Shown here: positions 8,501 through 16,742 of the stretch, in pieces | Position numbering within the stretch: position 1 is the first letter of the stretch | Layout: each line of letters opens with the position of its first letter | DNA from: Burkholderiales bacterium | GTDB lineage: Bacteria; Pseudomonadota; Gammaproteobacteria; Burkholderiales; Burkholderiaceae_F | NCBI GenBank assembly: GCA_016716275.1 | Contig: JADJWR010000003.1 | Coordinates: 1,240,001-1,304,000 of the forward strand | Length of the DNA stretch: 64,000 bases | Direction: 5' to 3' | Notes under the pieces: generated by a model | What the model was told of the DNA's origin: nothing | What the model saw: the letters and a program-made list of their open reading frames with translations, nothing else | Database searches by the model: none | Translations under genes and position numbers: made by a program

Positions 8501-9151
8501 TCACGCCCCGGCCTCGAGGTGCGACAGGTGAACGTGGCAGCCGGTCTTGAACCGCACTTCCTCCGGCTTGACGCCGGTCGCCAGTTCGACCGCCTTCAGT
8601 CCGTCGCCGGTCACGTCGAACACGCCCAGGTCGGTGACCAGCCGGTTGACCACGCCGACACCGGTCAGCGGCAGCGTGCACTTCTGCAGGATCTTGTGCT
8701 CGCCGTTCTTCGCGCAGTGCTCCATCAGCACCACCACGCGGCCGACGCCGGCCACGAGGTCCATCGCGCCGCCCATGCCCTTGACCAGCTTGCCGGGGAT
8801 CATCCAGTTGGCGAGATCGCCCTTCTCGCTGACCTGCATCGCGCCGAGGATGGCGAGGTTGATGTGGCCGCCGCGGATCATCGCGAACGAATCGGCGCTG
8901 GAGAAGTAGCTCGAGCCCGGCAGCGCGGTAACCAGCTGCTTGCCGGCATTGATCAGGTCCGGGTCGACCTCGTCCTCGGTCGGGAACGGACCGATGCCCA
9001 TCAGTCCGTTCTCCGACTGCAGCATCACGCTCATGCCCGGCGGGATGTAGTTGGCCACCAGCGTCGGCAGGCCGATGCCGAGGTTGACGTAGAAGCCGTC
9101 GCGCAGTTCCTGCGCCGCGCGCTCGGCCATTTCTTCACGGGTCCAGGCCAT
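8501..9151 (-). CDS. 3-oxoacid CoA-transferase subunit B
   Basis: 216 residues, ATG with AGGAG site. Beta half of the heteromeric enzyme that moves CoA between succinyl-CoA or acetyl-CoA and a 3-oxoacid such as acetoacetate. The catalytic glutamate lies in SENGLMGIGP, near residue 47. Other family landmarks are GIGLPTLVANY and GGAMDLVAG. It follows subunit A by 13 bases. The LMGIGPFP variant and operon context favour acetoacetate (ScoB/AtoA-like) rather than oxoadipate (PcaJ), but this cannot be settled by eye. Confidence 0.92.
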   Translation of the reverse strand: MAWTREEMAERAAQELRDGFYVNLGIGLPTLVANYIPPGMSVMLQSENGLMGIGPFPTEDEVDPDLINAGKQLVTALPGSSYFSSADSFAMIRGGHINLAILGAMQVSEKGDLANWMIPGKLVKGMGGAMDLVAGVGRVVVLMEHCAKNGEHKILQKCTLPLTGVGVVNRLVTDLGVFDVTGDGLKAVELATGVKPEEVRFKTGCHVHLSHLEAGA

Positions 9152-9164
9152 CTGTCGTCTCCTA

Positions 9165-9878
9165 CTAGGCTTTGGCGCGCACGGTGCGCTGCTCGATGCG
9201 CTTCTCCGGCCTGCTGTTGAGCACCAGCCGCTGCACGAAGATGCCGGGCGTGTGCACGTGCTCGGGATCGATCTGGCCGTTCTCGACGATGGTCTCCACT
9301 TCGGCGACCGTCACCCTGCCGCACATCGCCACCACCGGGTTGAAGTTGCGCGAGGTCTTGCGGTAGACGAGGTTGCCCTCCTTGTCGGCCTTCCAGGCCT
9401 TGACCAGCGACACATCGGCGCGGATGCCGCGCTCCATGACGTAGTGGCGGCCGGCCCACGGGCCGTCGAACTCGCGCGCTTCCTTGCCCTCGGCGATCAC
9501 GGTGCCATAGCCGGTGGCGGTGAAGAACGCCGGGATGCCGGCGCCGCCGGCGCGCATGCGCTCGGCGAGCGTGCCCTGCGGCGTGAACTCCAGTTCCAGC
9601 TCACCCGACAGGAACTGCCGCTCGAATTCCTTGTTCTCGCCGACGTACGAGGCGATCATTTTCTTCACCTGCCGCGTCGCCAGCAGCAGGCCGAGGCCGA
9701 AGTCATCGACGCCGGCGTTGTTGCTGACGCAGGTGAGGTTTCGAACGCCGCTGTCGCGCAGCGCGGCGATCAGCGCCTCCGGGATGCCGCACAGGCCGAA
9801 GCCGCCGACGGCAATCGTCTGGCCGTCCTTGACGACGCCGGCCAGCGCGGCGGCCGCCGACGGATAGATCTTGTTCAT
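9165..9878 (-). CDS. 3-oxoacid CoA-transferase subunit A
   Basis: 237 residues from the ATG preceded by CCGGAG. Alpha half of the CoA-transferase: nucleotide/CoA-binding VGGFGLCGIPEALI near the N-terminus, then CVSNNAGVDDFGLGLL and GTVIAEGKEAREFDG, all standard for the family. With the following subunit, a thioesterase and an SDR, it forms a likely operon for short-chain 3-oxoacid or 3-hydroxyacid use, for instance recovering carbon from polyhydroxybutyrate or ketone bodies. Divergent ETF:ubiquinone oxidoreductase next door fits acyl-CoA oxidation. Confidence 0.92.
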   Translation of the reverse strand: MNKIYPSAAAALAGVVKDGQTIAVGGFGLCGIPEALIAALRDSGVRNLTCVSNNAGVDDFGLGLLLATRQVKKMIASYVGENKEFERQFLSGELELEFTPQGTLAERMRAGGAGIPAFFTATGYGTVIAEGKEAREFDGPWAGRHYVMERGIRADVSLVKAWKADKEGNLVYRKTSRNFNPVVAMCGRVTVAEVETIVENGQIDPEHVHTPGIFVQRLVLNSRPEKRIEQRTVRAKA

Positions 9879-9910
9879 TCCAGTCTCCGGGGAAATCGCT
9901 GCAGAAAATT

Positions 9911-10303
9911 CTAAGAGATCGCCGCCCGGATGCTCTCCGGCCACGGCACCGACCTGCCGGCCTGGTAGTCGTACCAGACCAGCACGCTGCGGCCGGTGGC
10001 GTAGATGACGTCGGGCTCGTCGCTGCGACCGATGGTGATGTTCAGGTCCAGGCTGGTGCGGCCGACCCGGGTCACCGTCTGCTCGACCACCGCAATGCCG
10101 GGGTAGTTAAGCGCGCGGACGAAATCGCACGAGCAGTGGGCGAGGATCGGTGCGCCCTCGTTGGGCAGCGTGGCGAAGCCGAACTGCTCGAACCACTGGA
10201 TCCGCGCCTGCTCCATCAGCCGGAAGTAGGCCACGTTGTTGATGTGCGCCATGGCGTCCATGTCGCCCCAGCGCAGCGGCACTTCGATGCGGAAGGACTT
10301 CAT
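9911..10303 (-). CDS. hotdog-fold acyl-CoA thioesterase (4HBT family)
   Basis: 130 residues. The motif RWGDMDAMAHINNVAYFRL, with the catalytic-type Asp and HxNN, identifies a 4-hydroxybenzoyl-CoA thioesterase/YbgC-type hydrolase of small acyl-CoAs. The ATG overlaps the stop of the SDR gene by ATGA, so the two are translationally coupled. It sits between the SDR and the CoA-transferase genes, suggesting that it trims CoA esters in the same pathway. The natural acyl chain is unknown. Confidence 0.85.
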   Translation of the reverse strand: MKSFRIEVPLRWGDMDAMAHINNVAYFRLMEQARIQWFEQFGFATLPNEGAPILAHCSCDFVRALNYPGIAVVEQTVTRVGRTSLDLNITIGRSDEPDVIYATGRSVLVWYDYQAGRSVPWPESIRAAIS

Positions 10304-11070
10304 GTCACGCTCATCCCGTCGTCCACCGCGATGACGGCACCGTTGATGAACTGCGATTCCTCGGCCACCAGCAGCAGCAGCGTGCCGTCGAGATCGGCGG
10401 CATCGCCGACCCGCCGGCGCGGCAGCATCGCCACCAGCTTCCTGCCGGCATCGGTCTCCCAGTGCTCGGCGTTGATCTCGGTGCGGATGTAGCCGGGGCA
10501 GATGGCGTTGACGTTGATGCCGTAACGGCCCCATTCGAGCGCCTGCGCCCGCGTCATGTGCAGCACCGCCGCCTTGCTCATGCAGTACAGGCCGATCTGC
10601 GGCAGCACGCGCAGGCCGGCGACCGAGGCGATGTTGACGATGCGGCCGCGGAAGTTCGGCTGCTCCCTGGCGCGGCCGATCATCTGCCGCGCCACCGCCT
10701 GGGCGACGAAGAACGAGCCGCGCACGTTGGTGTTGAACACGAAATCGAAGTCAGCCGGCTCGACCTCGGTCAGACGCTGCACCGTCGAGACGCCCGAGTT
10801 GTTGACCAGGATGTCGATCGGGCCGACGTTGGCGCCGACCTCGTCGATCGCCGACCGGATGGCGTCCTGGTCGGTGATGTCGAGCGCCACCGCGTGCGCC
10901 GCGCCGCCGGCCGACTCGATCTGCGCCCGCAGTTCCTTCAGCCGATCCAGCCGCCGCGCCGCCAGCACCACCAGCGCGCCGTTGGCCGCCAGCACCCGCG
11001 CGAAGCGTTCGCCGAGGCCGCTGCTGGCACCGGTCACCAGCGCCACCTTCTCCTTGAGATTGGTGCGCAT
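10300..11070 (-). CDS. short-chain dehydrogenase/reductase
   Basis: 256 residues from the ATG at 11070 (GAGGGG about 10 bases upstream). Classical SDR: cofactor motif TGASSGLG near residue 14, NNSG, the catalytic Ser in NIASVAGL and Tyr/Lys in YCMSKAA, then CPGYIRTEI. First gene of the minus-strand thioesterase and CoA-transferase operon. Substrate is probably a short 3-hydroxy or 3-oxo acid or its CoA ester, inferred only from its neighbours. Confidence 0.87.
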   Translation of the reverse strand: MRTNLKEKVALVTGASSGLGERFARVLAANGALVVLAARRLDRLKELRAQIESAGGAAHAVALDITDQDAIRSAIDEVGANVGPIDILVNNSGVSTVQRLTEVEPADFDFVFNTNVRGSFFVAQAVARQMIGRAREQPNFRGRIVNIASVAGLRVLPQIGLYCMSKAAVLHMTRAQALEWGRYGINVNAICPGYIRTEINAEHWETDAGRKLVAMLPRRRVGDAADLDGTLLLLVAEESQFINGAVIAVDDGMSVT

Positions 11071-11177
11071 TGCCAAACCCCCTCTCGATGGGGAGGGATG
11101 ATCGCATACCCCTCAATAGAATCCCCCCTCGACAGAAACGCCGGACAATCGCGGCAGCCATTCACGCGGGAGCGGTG

Positions 11178-12827
11178 ATGCAGGATATCGAGCGCGAATC
11201 GATGGAGTACGACGTCGTGATCGTCGGCGGCGGCCCGGCGGGCCTGGCGGCGGCGATCCGGATCAAGCAGCTGGCGGCGGACAGGGGCGCCGAGGTCAGC
11301 GTCTGCGTGCTGGAGAAAGGCTCCGAGGTCGGCGCGCACATCCTGTCCGGTGCGGTGATGGACCCGATCGCCATCGGCGAGCTGTTTGCCGACTGGAAGG
11401 AGCGTGGCGCGCCTCTGAACACGCCGGTCAGCGAAGACCGCTTCTACCTTCTTACCGAGAAGCGCGCGATCTACAACCCGCACTGGCTGCTGCCGAAGTG
11501 CTTCATCAACGACGGCTACTACATCGTCAGCCTGGCCAACGTGGTGCGCTGGCTGGGCCAGCAGGCAGAGGCGCTCGGCGTGGAGATCTTCCCCGGCTTC
11601 GCCGCCGCCGAAGTGCTGTACGACGATGCGGGCGCGGTCCGCGGGGTGGCCACCGGCAACGTCGGCATAGGCCGGGACGGCCAGCCGACCGCCAACTTCC
11701 AGCCCGGCATGGAACTGCACGGCAGGTACACGCTGTTCGCAGAGGGTGCGCGCGGCCACCTCGGCAAGCAGGTGATCCGCAAGTACGCGCTGGACTCCGG
11801 CCGCGACCCGCAGACCTGGGGCATCGGCATCAAGGAAGTGTGGGAACTCGACGCGGCCAGGCACGTGCCCGGGCTGGTGCTGCACAGCGCCGGCTGGCCG
11901 CTGGACAGCAGCACCTACGGCGGCGGCTTCATGTACCACTTCGAGAACAACCAGGTCTCGCTCGGGCTGGTGGTCGGCCTCGGCTACACCAACCCCTACC
12001 TGGAGCCGTTCGAGGAGTTCCAGCGCTACAAGACCCACCCCGCCATCCGCGCCTTCCTCGAAGGCGGCAAGCGCGTCGCCTACGGCGCGCGGGCGATCAA
12101 TGCCAGCGGTCTGCAGAGCCTGCCCAAGCTCGTCTTCCCGGGGGGAGCGCTGATCGGCTGCGATGCCGGCTTCCTCAACGCGCCGCGCATCAAGGGCTCG
12201 CACGCGGCGATCAAGAGCGGCATGCTGGCCGCCGAAGCGGCCTACGAGGCGGTGGCCGCCGGTCGCGGCGGCGACGAGCTGACCTCCTACCCCGCGGCCT
12301 TTGAAGCGAGCTGGCTGCACGACGAGTTGTACCGGGCGCGCAACTTCAAGCCGTATCTCGACCGGGGGCTGACGACAGGCGCACTGCTGTGGGGCGTCGA
12401 CCAGATCGTCTTTCGCGGCAAGGCCCCGTGGACGCTGCACCGCCGGCTCGCCGACCACCAGAAGCTGAGTCCGGCCGAGGAATGCACGCCGATCGAGTAT
12501 CCGAAGCCCGACGGCACGATCACCTTCGACAAGCTGTCCTCGGTGTTCCTGTCGAACACCAACCACGAGGAGAACCAGCCGGCGCACCTGACGCTGAAGG
12601 ACGCGACGGTACCGGTGACGACCAACCTCGCCCTTTACGCCGGACCAGAGAGCCGCTATTGCCCGGCCGGGGTGTACGAGTTCGTCGAGGCCGGCGGCGA
12701 GCGAAGGCTGCAGATCAACTTCCAGAACTGCGTGCACTGCAAGACCTGCGACATCAAGGACCCGACGCAGAACATCGTCTGGGTCGCGCCCGAAGGCGGC
12801 GGCGGGCCGAACTACACCAGCATGTAG
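11178..12827 (+). CDS. electron transfer flavoprotein:ubiquinone oxidoreductase
   Basis: 549 residues; ATG preceded by GGGAG. Membrane-associated FAD and 4Fe-4S protein that passes electrons from reduced ETF (acyl-CoA, dimethylglycine and branched-chain dehydrogenases) to ubiquinone. FAD site VVIVGGGPAGLAAAIRIK near the start; YGGGFMYHF and GCDAGFLNAPRIKGSHAA in the middle; C-terminal cluster from CVHCKTCDIKDP plus the upstream Cys in RYCPAG. Full length for the family. The frame is open upstream of the chosen start but that stretch is promoter-like and shares space with the divergent SDR leader. Confidence 0.95.
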   Translation: MQDIERESMEYDVVIVGGGPAGLAAAIRIKQLAADRGAEVSVCVLEKGSEVGAHILSGAVMDPIAIGELFADWKERGAPLNTPVSEDRFYLLTEKRAIYNPHWLLPKCFINDGYYIVSLANVVRWLGQQAEALGVEIFPGFAAAEVLYDDAGAVRGVATGNVGIGRDGQPTANFQPGMELHGRYTLFAEGARGHLGKQVIRKYALDSGRDPQTWGIGIKEVWELDAARHVPGLVLHSAGWPLDSSTYGGGFMYHFENNQVSLGLVVGLGYTNPYLEPFEEFQRYKTHPAIRAFLEGGKRVAYGARAINASGLQSLPKLVFPGGALIGCDAGFLNAPRIKGSHAAIKSGMLAAEAAYEAVAAGRGGDELTSYPAAFEASWLHDELYRARNFKPYLDRGLTTGALLWGVDQIVFRGKAPWTLHRRLADHQKLSPAEECTPIEYPKPDGTITFDKLSSVFLSNTNHEENQPAHLTLKDATVPVTTNLALYAGPESRYCPAGVYEFVEAGGERRLQINFQNCVHCKTCDIKDPTQNIVWVAPEGGGGPNYTSM

Positions 12828-12849
12828 CCGCCGGAGGCAGGAGGCAGCG

Positions 12850-13236
12850 ATGACCGTGCGCATCGTCAGGCTGGGCAGCCCGAGGGCCGAGGACGAAGGC
12901 ACGCGCATCGGTACCGTGCGCCGGCCGCCGCGCGGTGTGCCGAAGACGCAGTTCGCGGCGCTGGACTACTACGACGTCTGGTTCCCCAACCTCGCGCCGA
13001 GCGTCGCGACGATGAAGCTCGCCCAGCAGGCATCGACGCCGAAGGACTGGCAGGCGTTTGCCCGGCGCTACCGCGCCGAGATGGCGACCCCGGAGGCGGG
13101 CCGCGCGCTCGACGTGCTGGCTGCGCTGTCGCGGCATGCCAACTTCTCCGTCGGCTGCTACTGCGCCGACGAGTCGCACTGCCACCGCTCGATCCTGCGC
13201 GAGTTGCTGATCGAGAAGGGAGCCACGGTCGGCTAG
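12850..13236 (+). CDS. DUF488 family protein
   Basis: 128 residues, starts 23 bases after the ETF-QO stop with a GGAGGC-type site, so likely co-transcribed. The motifs LDYYDVWFPNLAPS and CYCADESHCHRSILRELL, with a Cys/His cluster, are those of DUF488 (YeaO-like). The family is thought to bind nucleic acid or act in stress, but its role is not established. No membrane segments. Confidence 0.8.
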   Translation: MTVRIVRLGSPRAEDEGTRIGTVRRPPRGVPKTQFAALDYYDVWFPNLAPSVATMKLAQQASTPKDWQAFARRYRAEMATPEAGRALDVLAALSRHANFSVGCYCADESHCHRSILRELLIEKGATVG

Positions 13237-13647
13237 CCGCGTCGCGACGATCAGCGGGCCGTCCGGCTTGCACGTATCGCCGATGTGACACGCGGTGTGC
13301 GCCGTGTCCTTGGCATCTGCTGGCGCACCAGCCGACTTGCCGGCGCTCGCGAATGTCGCTGCATGATCGGCATCTGCCCTGGACAGACGGCCCTGGCACG
13401 ACCGCCGGCGCCATTCCCGACCGACCTGACCGGCTGCCCGTAGGTTCAGGAAAACCCTCGGCTTTCCGGCGAATGTTCTGCAGCGCCGAACACCAGGTTG
13501 GTTACCGCATGATGATCGTTCGCCGCGAGTCATTTGCGGGAATACGTCTTGGGTGAACTACGTGCGCAAGTTCGAGTGCGCATGCCGATCGCGCCCTCCT
13601 CCGCTTGACGCTGTCGACTTTCTTTACACGCATCTCTGATCGCCAGT

Positions 13648-13665
13648 TGTCACATTGGCGGGACA
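13648..13665. promoter_or_regulatory. candidate activator site TGTC-N10-GACA (regulator gene)
   Basis: TGTC, ten bases, GACA, extended to TTGTC/GACAA. The same spacing and the same TGTCAC start recur before the fibre operon at 22777-22794, so it may be the upstream site of the VpsR-like activator, here for self-control. It lies only 30 bases before the -24 element, close for an enhancer. Inferred from two matches only. Confidence 0.4.
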
Positions 13666-13693
13666 AAAGCAAAAACAAGGCCTTGTCGTACGT

Positions 13694-13710
13694 CGGTACG
13701 GAACTTGCTT
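13694..13710 (+). promoter_or_regulatory. candidate sigma-54 promoter of the activator gene
   Basis: CGGTACG-gaac-TTGCTT: GG at 13695-13696 and GC at 13707-13708 with the required ten-base spacing, close to consensus TGGCACG-N4-TTGC. It points at the activator gene about 150 bases downstream. Fits auto-activation. Confidence 0.5.
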
Positions 13711-13868
13711 GCTGAACTATCCGCTGTAACCATGGACATGCCCTCGCCGGGGCCTCTCGTAGCAGGGATGCACGCGGCACGTGCAAGCGTCGCGCCTTCG
13801 CGGGACGAGCCGGCAGTTGTCCATGCTGCGGCGCCCGATCGACATCGCGCAGTTGCAGGAATGGCTGA

Positions 13869-15248
<1,380 letters not shown>

Positions 15249-15405
15249 GCTCGGCCGCACCGGAATCGGCCGGCTGACGCGAGGCTTGGCGGGCCGCCGG
15301 GCAGCCGAGGTCTCGATGAGGCATCGGTCGAGCGGTCCGGCATGCCGGGCCACGGGCGGTTGAGTCTTTGTGCGAGCGAGGAACTGCGCCGGAGGAGGAA
15401 ACGCC

Positions 15406-16695
15406 ATGCACAGGAATGCGGGACCCAGGTTGGTCAGTCTTGCGACGACTGCGCTGGTCATGCTGGCACCGTTCGCCGGCGCCAGGGCCGCGGACCCGGC
15501 CGAAGAGGCCGCGGCGCGACTCGAGGCGCTGAAGAGGCAGCTGGCGGAGCAGACGCGGCGCCTCGACGAGTTGAAGCGAAGCCTCGCCGAGCAGGAGGCC
15601 AGCCTGTCGACGCTGCGCCGCGCCGTCGCCGAGCAGGACCTGGCGGCACAGCGGGGCGCCGGCGACACAGCCCCGGCTGGCGCCCAGATGGCCCAGGCGC
15701 AGACATCGGCGCCCGCGCCGGTCGGCCAGGCGCCGGAGAAGTCGGAATCGGCGCCAAAGGTCGCGCCGATCTTCGAGCAGCCGGGCGTGCTGACACCGCG
15801 GGGCAAGTACAGCCTCGAACCCTCGCTGCAGTACGCCTACTCGTCGAGCAATCGCATCGCGCTGATCGGCTACACGGTGATCCCGGCGATCGTCATCGGC
15901 CTGATCGACGTGCGCGAGACCAAGCGGAACACCTTCATCGGCGCGTTCACCGGCCGCTACGGCGTCACCAACCGGTTCGAGATCGAAGGCAAGGTGCCCT
16001 ACGTGTACCGTTCCGACACGGCCGTCGGACGTGAATTCCTCGAGGGCGCTTCGTTCAACTCGGTCATCTTCGACGCCGACGGTCACGGCGTCGGTGATGT
16101 CGAGGCGACCGCGCGCTACCAGTTCAACGACGGCGGCGCCACCAGCCCCTACTTTGTCGGCAGCCTGCGCTTCAAGTCGCGTACCGGCAAGGATCCGTTC
16201 GAGGTGACGACCGCGAAGAGCCTGCTTGGCTTCCGCAGCGACTTCGTGCAGACGGAACTGCCGACGGGCTCGGGCTTCTACTCGCTGCAGCCGGCGCTCA
16301 CCGTGCTGTATCCGGCCGACCCGGCGGTTTTCTTCGGCTCCGTCAGCTACATCCACAGCTTCAAGCGCAACAACGTCGTGCGCAGCACCGACGAAGGGCC
16401 CGAGGAGATCGGCAGCGTCGCGCCGGCCGGCATCTGGGGCTTCAACTTCGGCATGGGCCTGGCGCTCAGCGAAAAGGCCTCCTTCAGCATCGGCTACGAC
16501 CATAGCTCGGTCGGCAAGACCGAGATCAACGGCCTCACGGCGCCCGATGCCGTGCGCGTGCAACTCGGCACGCTTCTGCTTGGCTACTCGTACCGCCTGG
16601 ACGCCAAACGGACGATCAACGTTTCGCTCGGCGCCGGCCTGACGACCGACACGCCGGACGTGACCCTGACGTTCCGGATGCCCTTCTCGCTATAG
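15406..16695 (+). CDS. FapF-like outer-membrane export channel
   Basis: 429 residues, ATG after a strong GGAGGAGG. Signal peptide to about residue 28 (FAGARA/AD), then a coiled coil of heptads at about 29-85 (LEALKRQLAEQTRRLDELKR), an Ala/Pro/Gln linker to about 130, and a beta-barrel domain to the end (alternating strands, closing TLTFRMPFSL). N-terminal coiled coil plus a Phenol_MetA_deg-type barrel is the structure of FapF, the trimeric pore that exports Pseudomonas Fap amyloid. It lies 157 bases after the activator and converges on the fibre operon, which includes a FapD-like protein. A simple transporter of the same barrel family is the alternative. Confidence 0.68.
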   Translation: MHRNAGPRLVSLATTALVMLAPFAGARAADPAEEAAARLEALKRQLAEQTRRLDELKRSLAEQEASLSTLRRAVAEQDLAAQRGAGDTAPAGAQMAQAQTSAPAPVGQAPEKSESAPKVAPIFEQPGVLTPRGKYSLEPSLQYAYSSSNRIALIGYTVIPAIVIGLIDVRETKRNTFIGAFTGRYGVTNRFEIEGKVPYVYRSDTAVGREFLEGASFNSVIFDADGHGVGDVEATARYQFNDGGATSPYFVGSLRFKSRTGKDPFEVTTAKSLLGFRSDFVQTELPTGSGFYSLQPALTVLYPADPAVFFGSVSYIHSFKRNNVVRSTDEGPEEIGSVAPAGIWGFNFGMGLALSEKASFSIGYDHSSVGKTEINGLTAPDAVRVQLGTLLLGYSYRLDAKRTINVSLGAGLTTDTPDVTLTFRMPFSL

Positions 16696-16717
16696 GCAAG
16701 GCCCGCGCTCGCTTGCT

Positions 16718-16737
16718 CGCCGGCCGTTCAGCCGGCG
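16718..16737. terminator. hairpin between convergent genes
   Basis: Perfect 7-bp stem CGCCGGC / GCCGGCG around the loop cgttca, in the 47 bases between the barrel gene and the end of the opposing repeat-protein gene. No T tract on either side, so intrinsic termination is uncertain; it could stop or protect both transcripts. Confidence 0.4.
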
Positions 16738-16742
16738 CAACG

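Larger units (their letters stand above)
13237..13868. other. 632-base regulatory stretch before the sigma-54 activator
   Basis: No convincing gene on either strand; the frames present have poor codon patterns. Base composition drops around 13600-13720. It holds a TGTC-N10-GACA site (13648-13665), a 12-bp perfect palindrome ACAAGGCCTTGT (13675-13686), the inverted repeat CGTAC-gtcg-GTACG (13687-13700) and a GG-N10-GC sigma-54-like promoter (13695-13708). Further left, at about 13286-13307, is an imperfect palindrome with arms GACAC and GTGTC. I read the whole as the control region of the regulator gene at 13869. Confidence 0.55.

Noticed and set aside
15249..15405. Separate sigma-54 promoter before the barrel gene
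   Set aside because: No GG-N10-GC match found; the gene is more likely read through from the activator gene.
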